Source: Vibrio sp. RE88 (GTDB taxonomy: Bacteria > Pseudomonadota > Gammaproteobacteria > Enterobacterales > Vibrionaceae). Taken from it: 64,000 bases of DNA. Where the stretch lies: positions 62,001 through 126,000 of the forward strand of contig NZ_VTYQ01000001.1 in the NCBI RefSeq assembly GCF_013113835.1, written 5' to 3'. The position numbers and the translations under genes were made by a program. The notes under the pieces are model-generated. The model worked only from the letters and a program-made list of their open reading frames with translations, was not told the DNA's origin and searched no databases. Positions 34,588 to 44,445 of this stretch are shown one piece after another; the stretch's first letter is position 1, and every line of letters begins with the position of its first letter.

Positions 34588-36702
34588 ATGCAGGATCCTT
34601 TATTAAATTCGCTGATTTACGTCAGCCGCTATTACGGTCTGGCTAACTCGCCGGAAGCCTTGATAAATGGCTTGCCTTTAACCGAAGGCAAGCTGACGCC
34701 ATTTTTATTTCCTCGCTCGGCTGAGCGTGCCGGTCTGGTCGCGAAAGAGAACCGTTCCAAACTCGAAGATATTTCGGATTTAGTTTTGCCCGTGGTCTTA
34801 CTGCTGAAAAGTGGTGATGCGTGCGTGCTTAACACTATCAACAGTGATAAACAAGAAGCAGAAATCGTCACGGGCGAATCCGGCTTAGTACCAATCGCCA
34901 TTCCGCTTGATGAGCTGGAAGAACTCTACATTGGTCGCTACTTTCTGGTTAAGAAACAGTTCCGTTATGACGAACGTTCTCCAGAAGTCCTTAAAACACG
35001 CGAAGGCCACTGGTTCTGGAGTACGATTTGGCAGTCGAAAAACATCTACCGCGATGTATTGATTGCTTCGATTCTGATCAACTTGTTCGCTATCGCCGCA
35101 CCGATGTTTACCCGCTTGGTGTATGACAAAGTAGTGCCCAACCTCGCCTTCGAAACGTTGTGGGTGCTGGCGAGCGGTATCTTTGTCATCTTCCTGTTTG
35201 ATCTGACACTCAAGATAATGCGCAGCTACTTTATCGACGTAGCAGGCAAAAAATCCGATATTCTGATTTCCTCCAAACTGTTCAGTAAAGTTCTTGGCAT
35301 TCGAATGGAGGCGAGACCACCGTCGGTCGGCGCGTTCGCTCGTCACTTACAAGAGTTTGAGTCCATTCGGGAGTTCTTCACTTCAGCTACCATTGGTTCT
35401 TTGATTGATTTGCCTTTTGCGCTGCTATTCCTTGTTTTGATCTGGCTGATGGCGGGTAATCTTGTTCTGGTTCCGATAGCAGGCGTACTGATCCTGATCA
35501 TCTACTCAGCGCTGATTCAGGGACCGTTACGACGCACAATTGAGGAAGGCTCACGCCTTGCCTCACAAAAGTACGCCAACCTGATTGAGAGTTTGTCAGG
35601 GCTAGAAACCGTCAAGCTATTTGGTGCGCAAAGCCAGTTCCAGTTCCGCTGGGAAGAAGCAGTTGCTCATATGGCAAACTGGAATATCAAGAGCCGCCGA
35701 ATCACCGACGGCATACAAAACACTGCGGGTTTCGTTCAACAGGCATCCAATGTCGGTATGATCATTCTTGGTGTGTACCTGATAGCTGAAGGTGACCTCA
35801 CTATGGGTGGCCTGATTGCAGCCACCATGCTCAGCGGCCGAGCCATTGGCCCTATGGTTCAGCTTTCTTTGCTATCTACACGATACAACCAAGCCAAGTC
35901 TTCAATGACCATTATTGAACAAGTGATGGAAATGCCGGATGAGCAGGAGGAAGGGAAACGCTATATTCACCGTCCCATTGTTCACGGTAAGATTGAATTG
36001 GATAAGGTCACCTTCCACTATCCTGACTCACCGATAGCCTCTATTCGAGATCTGAGCATTACCATTAATCCCGGTGAAAAAGTCGCGATTATTGGTCGAA
36101 TTGGCTCAGGTAAAACCACGCTTGAGCGTTTGATCCTTGGATTGTTTAAACCAACTGAAGGCCATGTTCGTATCGATGATACCGATATCGAGCAGCTGCA
36201 TCACATCGACATCCGACGCAACATTGGCTGTGTGCCGCAAGACAGCCAGCTATTCTATGGTTCAATTCGCGATAACATTACCTTAGGTCGTCCATTGGCC
36301 GACGATCGTGATGTGATGGATGCGGCTAACCGCGCTGGTGTGACCGTATTTACTCAGCAAGACCCTGCTGGTCTGGAACGTCAGGTCGGTGAAGGAGGTC
36401 TCCTGCTCTCAGGTGGTCAACGTCAAGCCGTTACCATCGCACGCGCCTTCCTTGGTCGCCCACCAGTACTGTTAATGGATGAACCAACCAGTGCTATGGA
36501 TAACCGCTCTGAAATGCACATCAAGCAGCAGTTAGCACAACTGAAACCATCGGAAACACTGATCTTGATTACGCACAAAACATCCATGCTAGATGTGGTA
36601 GATCGAGTCATCGTCATGGAGAAAGGCTGCGTCATCGCTGATGGACCTAAGGCTGAAGTACTCAACAGTCTTAAGCAAGGTAAAGTCAGAGCCGTTAACT
36701 AA
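34588..36702 (+). CDS. lapB: Type I secretion permease/ATPase (LapB-like)
   Basis: A 704-residue ABC transporter for RTX-type adhesins. The N-terminal ~130 residues are a C39-like domain lacking the catalytic cysteine. Membrane segments span ~160-440. The ATPase domain (~470-700) has Walker A GRIGSGKTT, signature LSGGQRQAV, Walker B VLLMDEPTSAMD and the H-loop LITHKTS. It is the last gene of the lap group, 11 bases after lapD, followed by a strong terminator. The cargo adhesin and the TolC-like channel are not in the window. Confidence 0.93.
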   Translation: MQDPLLNSLIYVSRYYGLANSPEALINGLPLTEGKLTPFLFPRSAERAGLVAKENRSKLEDISDLVLPVVLLLKSGDACVLNTINSDKQEAEIVTGESGLVPIAIPLDELEELYIGRYFLVKKQFRYDERSPEVLKTREGHWFWSTIWQSKNIYRDVLIASILINLFAIAAPMFTRLVYDKVVPNLAFETLWVLASGIFVIFLFDLTLKIMRSYFIDVAGKKSDILISSKLFSKVLGIRMEARPPSVGAFARHLQEFESIREFFTSATIGSLIDLPFALLFLVLIWLMAGNLVLVPIAGVLILIIYSALIQGPLRRTIEEGSRLASQKYANLIESLSGLETVKLFGAQSQFQFRWEEAVAHMANWNIKSRRITDGIQNTAGFVQQASNVGMIILGVYLIAEGDLTMGGLIAATMLSGRAIGPMVQLSLLSTRYNQAKSSMTIIEQVMEMPDEQEEGKRYIHRPIVHGKIELDKVTFHYPDSPIASIRDLSITINPGEKVAIIGRIGSGKTTLERLILGLFKPTEGHVRIDDTDIEQLHHIDIRRNIGCVPQDSQLFYGSIRDNITLGRPLADDRDVMDAANRAGVTVFTQQDPAGLERQVGEGGLLLSGGQRQAVTIARAFLGRPPVLLMDEPTSAMDNRSEMHIKQQLAQLKPSETLILITHKTSMLDVVDRVIVMEKGCVIADGPKAEVLNSLKQGKVRAVN

Positions 36703-36717
36703 GCTGACAGAAACAAC

Positions 36718-36744
36718 AAAGCCGCTCAGTATTGAGCGGCTTTT
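36718..36744. terminator. Bidirectional terminator between lapB and chiA
   Basis: An 11-base stem AAAGCCGCTCA with its complement around GTAT, with A and T runs on both sides; it serves both convergent genes. Confidence 0.9.
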
Positions 36745-36774
36745 CTTTATCTACGATAAGAAGAGTTGTCTAGA

Positions 36775-39303
36775 TTAGCAGTTTGCAGGGCCTACTTCTT
36801 TCCAAACACCCCACTGGCCAGATTGAGTAGGATCATCACCTTGTGTCCACCACTTCGCTTCCCAGACTTTACCATCCCAAGTCACTTGGTCACCGCCATT
36901 GTAGATTGCGCCAGAATCCCAAGCGTTGGTACAAGTACCGCCACCAGTATCTTTCTTCGCGACAACAACAGTAGCCGAAGCAGAAGACGTCGCTTGAGAG
37001 TCACTGACCGTTACAGTAAATAGCAATGAAGTATCTTGCGTGTACTCAGCAGCAGTGAATGTCACCGTTGCACCACTAATGGTGGCATTGAGTCCCGCAG
37101 GCACATCCCAGCTGTACGTTAATGTGTCATTATCTGCATCACTAGAACCTGAGGCGTCTACCACCACTACGTCTCCAGCATTCGCTGTCGCAGGCGCCGA
37201 TACTGCAGCAACTGGCGCAGTGTTTACAGGGCCAGTGTCTTTCGCCTGTACTGTCACTACCACAGTGTCGGCACCCGTAGCCCCTTCATTGTCTGTCACT
37301 GTCAGTTTGAAAGTAAGCGTTTCAGTCTGCGCAACTTCTGCCACATCGAAACTCGCCTGTGCGGTGTTGGCACCCGTTAGTGAAACGCTAGTACCTGAGA
37401 GTTGTTCCCACGCATAGCTTGCCACACTGCCATCCGAGTCGCTTGAGCTGCTGCCATCCAGTACAACCGATGCAGGGCCTGTCACTGAAACATCCGCGCC
37501 TGCTGCAGCAACTGGAGCTCGATTCGCTGGTGTTCCACCAGCTAGCCCTTCATGCATAGCATTGAGAATATCACCGTTATCAGCGTCAATCTCCCAAGAG
37601 AATAGACCAGCCAGGCCTAAATCACGTACATATGCCCCTTTCGCTTTCACAGAGCGGTCATCATCAAACGTAATCAGCTGACCTGTAGAACGATTCCAAA
37701 CCCAAGGTGCTTCAGCTTGCGCGTCGTAGCCATATTCAAAACCGTTGATGCCAGTATTGTCCGCGCCAAGCATAAAGGATTTCACGCCTTTATAATCAAT
37801 CACACCATCTTCCCAGACACCTTGCGCTGTGCTGCCTTTCAGCTTACCAGTACCTGTGCCTGTCATTGGGTCGTTAGGATCGGTGAGTGTATCAGGTGTC
37901 ACGCCTTCCCAACCACGACCATACATGGCAGTACCCACAACGAGTTTATTCGCAGGAACACCTTGCGCTAGCAGAAGCTGAATACCGTTGTCCGTGGTGT
38001 AAGCAGGCCCTTTATACGCTTCGCCATTTTCATCTACACCAGTGCCATCACACTGGCCTGGGCGCATGAATGTACCGCAGTACAGTGCCGTCTGATGACC
38101 AGGAACATTGTTCCAACCGCCGTAGAAGTCATAGGTCATGGCAAAGATGTAATCCATGTACTGAACTGCATCCCCGTAGTTCACATCTTCAATTTTGTCG
38201 TAACCCACACCGATTGCTGACGTAAGCTCATACGTTCTGCCGGTGTCCGCTTCCAGCTGGTCAAGCATAGCGCGAAGCTCTTGCATTAGCGCAATATAAG
38301 CCGGGCCATCATTCACAGGGTCTCCTAAATCAGGAGCAGCACCGCCGCCACCTGGGAATTCCCAGTCAATGTCCACACCATCATAGAACTTCCACGTCGT
38401 CAGGAAGCGCTTAACAGAAGCGACAAACGTGTCTCGGTTCGCTTTGGTAGTAAAGTCAAAGAATGGGTCTGATAACGTCCAGCCACCAATGGAAGGGATG
38501 ATTTTCAGGTCTGGATTGCGTTGCTTAAGCGCCATAAGCATGGCGTAGTTGCCTTTGATAGGAGAGCTGTACTCATGGCCTGCTTGAGGGAAGCTCTTCT
38601 GATAAGCCGCCCATGGGTCATGAATCACGACTTCATAGTCTGGAACCCCTTTACATGCAGTCATCAGTGCGTTGTAGCTGTTGCCACCGACTGATTTCAC
38701 TGATTCATTCGGGCCACAAATTGGAATAAAGCCGTATAGAATATGGGTCAGGTTATCGGCAGGAATATTGTCTACCGTAAAGTCACGGCCATAGATACCC
38801 CACTCAACAAAGTAAGTACCAACGACCGTGTTAGGGTCCGTGTTGTAACTCTTGTTGTTTGGATCAACATTCATCGCCAGCGGTGCAAGGTGAGCACCAT
38901 CGGTGTCAGCAACCACAATTTCAGCAGGCGCGCTCGTGCTACAACCGCTTGCGTCACACGCTTCAATCGTCATTTGATAACGACCGCCATTTGCATATTT
39001 GAAGCTTGCTGTGGTCTGGCTACCCGTAATTGCTCCGGTTGCTACCTGAGCACCGTCAAAGTAAACCTTGTAGGTGTCCCCCGTTGTGCCACTCCACTGA
39101 TTAAATTTAATGGTGATATCTGCTTCATCGAAATATTTCACCATGTCGTTGTAACCAGAAGTGGTTTCCATTGCTAACTCAATCTTCGAGAACTGAAGAT
39201 TGTTCGAGCCGTAAACATCAATACTAGGGGCTGTTGGTGCAGCCATCGCGGTGCCGGATAGCGCCAAAGCGATACTAGCGGCGCACAAAGTTATACGATT
39301 CAT
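36775..39303 (-). CDS. chiA: Secreted GH18 chitinase ChiA
   Basis: An 842-residue secreted chitinase of the Vibrio ChiA type. A signal peptide (~1-22, GTAMA-AP) is followed by an N-terminal chitin-binding beta-sandwich (~23-135) and the GH18 barrel (~155-585), with SIGGW, the catalytic DGVDIDWEFPGGGG (acid at the final Glu) and MTYDFYGGW. Two PKD/Ig-like domains (~595-690, ~695-785) and a C-terminal chitin-binding domain (WEAKWWTQGDDPTQSGQWG, ~795-840) follow. I chose ATG 39303 (MNRITLC) over an upstream in-frame ATG at 39318, because AGAGAAATAGGT precedes it. Chitin degradation is a core Vibrio trait. Confidence 0.95.
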   Translation of the reverse strand: MNRITLCAASIALALSGTAMAAPTAPSIDVYGSNNLQFSKIELAMETTSGYNDMVKYFDEADITIKFNQWSGTTGDTYKVYFDGAQVATGAITGSQTTASFKYANGGRYQMTIEACDASGCSTSAPAEIVVADTDGAHLAPLAMNVDPNNKSYNTDPNTVVGTYFVEWGIYGRDFTVDNIPADNLTHILYGFIPICGPNESVKSVGGNSYNALMTACKGVPDYEVVIHDPWAAYQKSFPQAGHEYSSPIKGNYAMLMALKQRNPDLKIIPSIGGWTLSDPFFDFTTKANRDTFVASVKRFLTTWKFYDGVDIDWEFPGGGGAAPDLGDPVNDGPAYIALMQELRAMLDQLEADTGRTYELTSAIGVGYDKIEDVNYGDAVQYMDYIFAMTYDFYGGWNNVPGHQTALYCGTFMRPGQCDGTGVDENGEAYKGPAYTTDNGIQLLLAQGVPANKLVVGTAMYGRGWEGVTPDTLTDPNDPMTGTGTGKLKGSTAQGVWEDGVIDYKGVKSFMLGADNTGINGFEYGYDAQAEAPWVWNRSTGQLITFDDDRSVKAKGAYVRDLGLAGLFSWEIDADNGDILNAMHEGLAGGTPANRAPVAAAGADVSVTGPASVVLDGSSSSDSDGSVASYAWEQLSGTSVSLTGANTAQASFDVAEVAQTETLTFKLTVTDNEGATGADTVVVTVQAKDTGPVNTAPVAAVSAPATANAGDVVVVDASGSSDADNDTLTYSWDVPAGLNATISGATVTFTAAEYTQDTSLLFTVTVSDSQATSSASATVVVAKKDTGGGTCTNAWDSGAIYNGGDQVTWDGKVWEAKWWTQGDDPTQSGQWGVWKEVGPANC

Positions 39304-39715
39304 ACCTATTTCTCTCATTCCTTGTACATTTACCCGAAAGTTGGGATGTGATACCTATCATCGTAAGCCGCGTTTAACTGCCTGCTGGCCAAGTATTGTG
39401 CCGAAAGACTTAGCGAGGATCGGTATTCGCTGTTCTACGGATACGTCGTGAAGAACATCACTTTCAGTATTTGAGAGACTTTTTTTTTGATGAAAAAAAT
39501 AAAGGTTGTTTTCGAGGCAAGGTCAGAAAATAGTTGTATATACGAGGTCTGTTACATTACAAATCGGATTTCGACCCATAATTTATAAAATCACATCAGG
39601 ACGAAAAACATACTTATTTGTCAATAATTTAAAGAATGAGATACCAAATATTAGAGGATTGCCATTACAAAATACTGCCCCCTAAAAATTTTAGGAGGCA
39701 GGTTTTAATCAAGGA
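39304..39715. other. Upstream region of chiA and 3' end of tnaA
   Basis: About 410 AT-rich bases holding the chiA promoter and leader and, at its right edge, the tnaA terminator. No coding frame or recognised RNA was seen. A T7-A run at 39480-39490 on the plus strand is notable only as low complexity. Confidence 0.5.
39675..39701 (-). terminator. Likely terminator after tnaA
   Basis: An 11-pair stem with one mismatch (CTGCCTCCTAAA on the minus strand against TTTAGGGGGCAG) followed by TATTTTG on that strand. Confidence 0.7.
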
Positions 39716-41113
39716 TTATTTGGACTTAAATCGCGCCGTGAAATGACGTAGCACAGGTGGTTCGTACTCAAACGTTAAACCTTTAAGTTCATGAGCACGC
39801 TCTTTGAGCGCAATGATCGCATCGGCAATGTAATCCATGTGATCGTTAGTGTACACGCGACGAGGAATGGTCAGACGCATCAGTTCCAATTCCGACGGTT
39901 TTTGCTTGCCTGTTTCCGGGTCACGCCCTAGCAGCAACGAGCCAATCTCGACCGCTCGAACACCGGCTTCAAGGTATAAGGCATTACACAAAACATGGGC
40001 TGGAAACTCTTCTGGTGGAATGTGAGGAAGAATCTTCGCTGCATCGACAAACACTGCGTGCCCACCTGTTGGATACTGAATGGGAATGCCCCCTTCACGC
40101 AGACGCTCACCAAGATATTGCACCTGACTGATCCTATAGTGGAGATAATCTTCGTCTGCACCTTCATAAAGACCACGAGCCAACGCTTCCATGTCTCGCC
40201 CTGCCATACCGCCATAAGTGACAAATCCTTCCATTGGCACACAACGTGTTTGCACGGCTTGGAACAACTCTTGGTGATCACGAATACAGCACAGGCCACC
40301 AATATTGACCATAGGGTCCTTCTTAGCGGACATAGTCAACATATCACCGTATTGATACATCTCTCGGATGATTTCGAGGATCGACTTGTCCTGATACCCT
40401 TCCTCACGCTGTTTAATGAAATAAGCGTTTTCACAATAGCGTGCGGAATCAATCACAACAGGGATGTCATTCTTGCTTGCCAACTCATAAACCGCACGCA
40501 TGTTAGCCATAGACACCGGCTGACCACCAGAGCTGTTACAAGTCACCGTGGTGATGATGGCGCAAATATTATGTGCGCCATACTGCTCAATAGTCGCTTC
40601 AAGTTTGTCGAGGTCGAAATCACCTTTCCAGTCATACGGGGTCGTCGTATCGAAAGCATGTCTGTCGACGACATTAATAGCCTTACCCCCATTTAACTCA
40701 ATGTGACCCGCCGTGGTGTCAAAGTGATAGTTGGAGATGAAAACTGGCTCGGTCCCGCCGCGAACACTGCGCATACGCTCAATCAATGCCGGGAAGAGAA
40801 TTTGCTCCGCCCCGCGACCTTGGTGAGCGGGCACCGTTAGCTTATAACCAAAAAAGTGCTCTACGGCCTGACAAAGATTGTAATAGTTGCGACTCCCTGC
40901 GTAAGACTCGTCCCCCATCATCAAACCCGCCCACTGGTTGTCACTCATCGCACCTGTGCCCGAGTCAGTCAGAAGGTCAATATAGACATCATCACTTTTT
41001 AGCAAGAAAGGATTAAGACCGGCTTCATCAAGCGCAGCAACTCGGTCTTGATAAGTGGTCATTTTGATCGGTTCAACCATTTTAATGCGAAAGGGTTCTG
41101 GAATGCGTTTCAT
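39716..41113 (-). CDS. tnaA: Tryptophanase TnaA
   Basis: A 465-residue PLP enzyme that splits tryptophan into indole, pyruvate and ammonia; E. coli TnaA has 471. Seen are [19 protein letters not shown] at the start, the [15 protein letters not shown] cofactor region (~80), [12 protein letters not shown] (~185) and the Schiff-base lysine in [14 protein letters not shown] (~255). I chose ATG 41113, preceded by TAGGAAA, not an in-frame ATG at 41158 that would add 15 unrelated residues. A tnaC leader lies upstream; no tryptophan permease gene (tnaB) follows. Indole is a signal that affects biofilm and motility in vibrios. Confidence 0.96.
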   Translation of the reverse strand: MKRIPEPFRIKMVEPIKMTTYQDRVAALDEAGLNPFLLKSDDVYIDLLTDSGTGAMSDNQWAGLMMGDESYAGSRNYYNLCQAVEHFFGYKLTVPAHQGRGAEQILFPALIERMRSVRGGTEPVFISNYHFDTTAGHIELNGGKAINVVDRHAFDTTTPYDWKGDFDLDKLEATIEQYGAHNICAIITTVTCNSSGGQPVSMANMRAVYELASKNDIPVVIDSARYCENAYFIKQREEGYQDKSILEIIREMYQYGDMLTMSAKKDPMVNIGGLCCIRDHQELFQAVQTRCVPMEGFVTYGGMAGRDMEALARGLYEGADEDYLHYRISQVQYLGERLREGGIPIQYPTGGHAVFVDAAKILPHIPPEEFPAHVLCNALYLEAGVRAVEIGSLLLGRDPETGKQKPSELELMRLTIPRRVYTNDHMDYIADAIIALKERAHELKGLTFEYEPPVLRHFTARFKSK

Positions 41114-41209
41114 GTTTAATTTCCTATAGATAGATCGATCCCTGCAGACAATCTGCATCGGATTTAAAGCGTTAAATTGCGAAGAGGTGGTGCGAGTGCA
41201 CCTAGGAAA

Positions 41210-41311
41210 TCAAAGCGAAGGGGATTCTTTGCTCAAAAGCGATAGGCAAAAGTCTAAGTTGTACCATGACGACAACACAAAACGGCTGTCTTGCATCCAA
41301 ATGCAGTTCAT
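41210..41311 (-). CDS. tnaC: TnaC tryptophan-sensing leader peptide
   Basis: A 33-residue reading frame 96 bases before tnaA, with AGAAGGA six bases before its ATG. It contains the hallmark W-x-N-x-D of TnaC (WYNLD, Trp16 to Asp20), which in E. coli is WFNID and senses free tryptophan in the ribosome tunnel. A proline follows at position 31, then SL and UGA. In E. coli the proline is 12 residues after the tryptophan and is the last residue; here it is 15 after and two before the stop. The spacer to tnaA holds a small GGTGC/GCACC hairpin. Regulation by ribosome stalling and Rho is inferred. Confidence 0.8.
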   Translation of the reverse strand: MNCIWMQDSRFVLSSWYNLDFCLSLLSKESPSL

Positions 41312-41615
41312 AGCGTTATCCTTCTCGTAGGTTATAGACATAACCATCAATATAGTCGTAGTTTCACCAATTTACCGTGAAACGTCACTCAAAATTTATA
41401 AATTTAGCACCCTGTAATGTTCAATTAATAAACCTTCGCTATAGAGGTCCTCCATAGCCATAAGCACTGGTCACACTTAGCTTGCGCTTAGTTAGTGGTT
41501 TATCATCACTGAAAGTTAAGTTTCCGTGAAATCTTATCACTTTGACATTCATCTAATTGAAATATCTGGACTTGCTAGGCAAAGTGTTGGCTAAGCAAAT
41601 CAAATGGATCAAGTC

Positions 41616-42269
41616 ATGAAAATCAAAACAACATTATTGGCCGCGGCTGCATTAAGCATCAGCGGTATGGCGGCGGCTGAAGTAACCATTACCGTCCCTG
41701 ACACCGTGGATGTATTGGTTGCGAACGACGCAAAACCAGAGCTTTCTGGTGGCTTCTTTTCAGCAAATAAAACGCTGACTTTGCCGGACGGCGAAAACCA
41801 AATTTTGTTCCGCTACCAACCCTACTTCACGCAAGGTAATGACCGTATTATTCTTGAAAGCGATCCCATTATTGCCACGTTTGATACCAAGGATACTGAA
41901 CTGACATTCGACATGCCTAAATACCGCGATCAACACGAAGCGGAGAAGAAGATTAAAAATGTCGACTGGCAGCTCACAACTGCAAGTGGCAGCGCCCTAG
42001 CAGTTACGCAGGATAAGCTCGTAAAAGATGGTATGCAGATTGGCCGTAACTTCCAGATTGAACTGGCTGATTACAACCGCCGAGGTGGTGTTGCCGCGGT
42101 TTCTGCTGCCGCTATTGGCGCTGCGGTACAACCTGTAACGTTACCAGCGCAAGTCACTAAAGAAGGCGTCAAAGGCGACTCGACTGCCGAAGAGATGCTG
42201 CACTTCTGGTATAACAAAGCCGATGCGGAAACACAGGCGCGCTTCAAACAGTTCTTACTAGAAAAGTAA
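41616..42269 (+). CDS. DUF2057 family exported protein
   Basis: A 217-residue periplasmic protein with a clean signal peptide (KIKTTLLAAAALSISGMAAA, cleavage before EVTITVP). The rest is beta-rich with the family pattern LPDGENQILFRYQPYF and ends in a helical segment (EEMLHFWYNKADAETQARFKQFL). DUF2057 (YccT-like) proteins are of unknown function. ATG 41616 is preferred to ATG 41604, since it starts the signal peptide directly. It diverges from tnaC and is followed by a strong terminator. Confidence 0.85.
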   Translation: MKIKTTLLAAAALSISGMAAAEVTITVPDTVDVLVANDAKPELSGGFFSANKTLTLPDGENQILFRYQPYFTQGNDRIILESDPIIATFDTKDTELTFDMPKYRDQHEAEKKIKNVDWQLTTASGSALAVTQDKLVKDGMQIGRNFQIELADYNRRGGVAAVSAAAIGAAVQPVTLPAQVTKEGVKGDSTAEEMLHFWYNKADAETQARFKQFLLEK

Positions 42270-42287
42270 TCGAGCTCAAATAAGCCA

Positions 42288-42314
42288 AAAGCCAGCGCAT
42301 TAAGCGCTGGCTTT
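42288..42314. terminator. Bidirectional terminator between the DUF2057 and HD-GYP genes
   Basis: An 11-base stem AAAGCCAGCGC/GCGCTGGCTTT with a five-base loop. It overlaps the last codons of the convergent HD-GYP gene. Confidence 0.88.
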
Positions 42315-43577
42315 ATCTATGGCAGGGTGCCCTGTTGAAATCTGATAGCACTCCCGATCGTTCTCCATCAAACACTCAAACACAACAGAATCCAACTTCG
42401 ATTCATCCACCAATTCCTGCAGTATTTGCATCGTTTCCTCAAGTGACACGCCTTGTCGATAAGGACGTGATTGAGTCAGAGCCTGAAACACATCGGCAAT
42501 GGCCACAATTCGGCTTGGTTGATCGAGATCTTTGGCTGTTTTCCCTAACGGGTAACCAGACCCATCCAGCCTTTCATGGTGATTCGATGCCCAATCAATA
42601 ACTTGGCTAGAGCGAAACATGTTGGTCAACGCGTGTCGAGTATCCGTTGCATGGCGCTTTATGCATGCATACTCTTCATCCGTCAGCTCTGCGGGTTTAT
42701 GCAGAACCGCCACCGGAGTTTTCAGTTTTCCAATATCGTGCACTAACCCTGCCAGATACAGCATACGTTGTGCTTTGGTCGAGTACCCCAGCTGTTTACC
42801 CAGAAATGACGTTAACTCTGCAACGTGACGGGAATGCTGGAACGTGAAAGTGCTTTTGGCATCGACAATCTGGGCAAAGAATTCCGCCACCGCAATCGTG
42901 TCTTCTAATCCCAATCGAGATGAAAAGAAAGGCACCGACGGAAAGCGACTTGCCATTGTCTCGATATAGCGAGATTCCATCGAAAACCAGAAGTCATCGT
43001 TGTCTATCAACTCGCACATGTGCTGAACCATGTTAGGCTCAAACAAGATCCCAGCATTGGCGGTCAATTCGCCGATGATCGACTTTTTGTTGTTCTCGGT
43101 TATATTACCGTATTGATCTGGGTAAAAACGTGAGTAGAGATAATCAACTCGGTCAGAGATAAATAGCAGACCTGCGAGTAGTTTATCGTTTTCTGAGGCG
43201 CTGGTTTCGCCGCTCAGTTGCTCCCACCAGGTGTGATGGTACAAAACTGGCAAAGCTAATCCGGCCAGAGGCGGGCAAGCGTTTAACAGCCCATATCCTT
43301 TAATACAATGCTTTTTGGTGTTCTCCGGAACCATCGACTTGAATAGATAGGAACGCTCATTTGACTGCGATACACCGCAATCATGGATCAATCCTAGGGA
43401 AAAAGCGATTTGAGCCTGCTCTTCCTCCCACCCCATTCGTTTAGCACATTGATAAGCAATGTATGCAACCCGGTGACCGTGATTTATATCATCAATTCCG
43501 ACTGCATCGAGGGCTGAAGCGATTTCAAATAGCACCTGACGTAAATCTACGCTTACGTTATCAAGCGGCTCATCCAT
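42300..43577 (-). CDS. HD-GYP cyclic-di-GMP phosphodiesterase
   Basis: A 425-residue cytoplasmic protein with two HD-type domains. The N-terminal one (~25-180) keeps an HD pair (GLIHDCGVSQS) but lacks the rest of the HD-GYP signature. The C-terminal one (~225-420) is complete: HSRHVAEL, LAGLVHDIGKLKTPVAVLHKP, HHERLDGSGYP and RIVAIADVFQALTQSRPYR. HD-GYP enzymes cut cyclic di-GMP to GMP or pGpG. No receiver, PAS or membrane segment is present, so its input may be the first HD domain. Confidence 0.88.
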   Translation of the reverse strand: MDEPLDNVSVDLRQVLFEIASALDAVGIDDINHGHRVAYIAYQCAKRMGWEEEQAQIAFSLGLIHDCGVSQSNERSYLFKSMVPENTKKHCIKGYGLLNACPPLAGLALPVLYHHTWWEQLSGETSASENDKLLAGLLFISDRVDYLYSRFYPDQYGNITENNKKSIIGELTANAGILFEPNMVQHMCELIDNDDFWFSMESRYIETMASRFPSVPFFSSRLGLEDTIAVAEFFAQIVDAKSTFTFQHSRHVAELTSFLGKQLGYSTKAQRMLYLAGLVHDIGKLKTPVAVLHKPAELTDEEYACIKRHATDTRHALTNMFRSSQVIDWASNHHERLDGSGYPLGKTAKDLDQPSRIVAIADVFQALTQSRPYRQGVSLEETMQILQELVDESKLDSVVFECLMENDRECYQISTGHPAIDKASA

Positions 43578-43807
43578 TCGTAATAACCTAACTGACTAAT
43601 TTTTCTTATTTTAGGCCTGCAAGGCTAAACGATTTCATTTCATAAAGACCACAAATTATTTAAGACTATTTATATAATTGTGATTTGCATAACGTCTTGG
43701 GTGAATTCCGTGCTACATAGAAAAAGTTTTTTGCAACAAGAGTTTATGGTCATACCAGTCTTACTCTGTTAAGTTAGCTTTTCATATTCAACTTGTTTAG
43801 GTTCCTT

Positions 43808-44350
43808 ATGTTCACAATCTCTATCGACTCTGAACTCGAACTCGCTCTTGTTCAGGAATCATTTGCCACTCATTACAGTGAATTAGTATCCAGTCAAACC
43901 GAGTATTTATCCCAGTGGCTAGCCTGGCCGCCCTACTGCCAGTCAGAGCAAGACTTCCGTATGTTCGTTCAGCGCGTATTACATGAATATGCAGACGGGA
44001 AATCAATGACCTGTGCGATCATCTATAACAGCAACATCGTAGGAAACTGCAGCTTCAACACAATCAATTACGACACAAAAACTGTCGAGATTGGTTACTG
44101 GTTATCGCAGCACCAGCAAGGCAAAGGCATCATTACGCGCGTTGTGAACAAATTGATTGATATTGCGTTTAATGAATACCAGATGGAGAAGGTCCAGCTA
44201 TCTGCCGCCAAAGATAACCTGCCGAGCCGACGAGTCGCCGAGCGAGTAGGTATGACCCTCGAGGGTATCATCACCAACAAAGAAAAAGTTGGAGATCGAA
44301 TTCTCGATCATGCTGTCTATGGAATTCATCGCCAGAACACCCATCATTGA
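43808..44350 (+). CDS. GNAT acetyltransferase, RimJ/RimL type
   Basis: A 180-residue acetyltransferase. The acetyl-CoA loop is in EIGYWLSQHQQGKGIITRVVNKLID (~95-120), and VQLSAAKDNLPSRRVAERVGMTLEGI (~135-160) is the RimJ/RimL/SpeG-type C-terminal motif. These enzymes acetylate protein N-termini or small amines; the target is not evident. I chose ATG 43808, with TTTAGG upstream, over an in-frame TTG at 43793. Confidence 0.85.
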   Translation: MFTISIDSELELALVQESFATHYSELVSSQTEYLSQWLAWPPYCQSEQDFRMFVQRVLHEYADGKSMTCAIIYNSNIVGNCSFNTINYDTKTVEIGYWLSQHQQGKGIITRVVNKLIDIAFNEYQMEKVQLSAAKDNLPSRRVAERVGMTLEGIITNKEKVGDRILDHAVYGIHRQNTHH

Positions 44351-44445
44351 GTAGATTGATTCCAAGCACAGATTTATTTGTTGGCTGAGGTATTTAGACT
44401 CACTTGGTGCTAGGATTGCGGCTTTAGAATCAAAGAGAGAACACC

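Noticed and set aside
39995..40696. A 233-codon plus-strand frame inside tnaA
   Set aside because: Antisense to well-conserved tryptophanase sequence; no start signal.
41341..41400. Possible CRP site upstream of tnaC (GTGACGTTTCAC)
   Set aside because: The half sites are four bases apart, not the six needed for CRP, so it is not called although catabolite control of tnaA would be expected.
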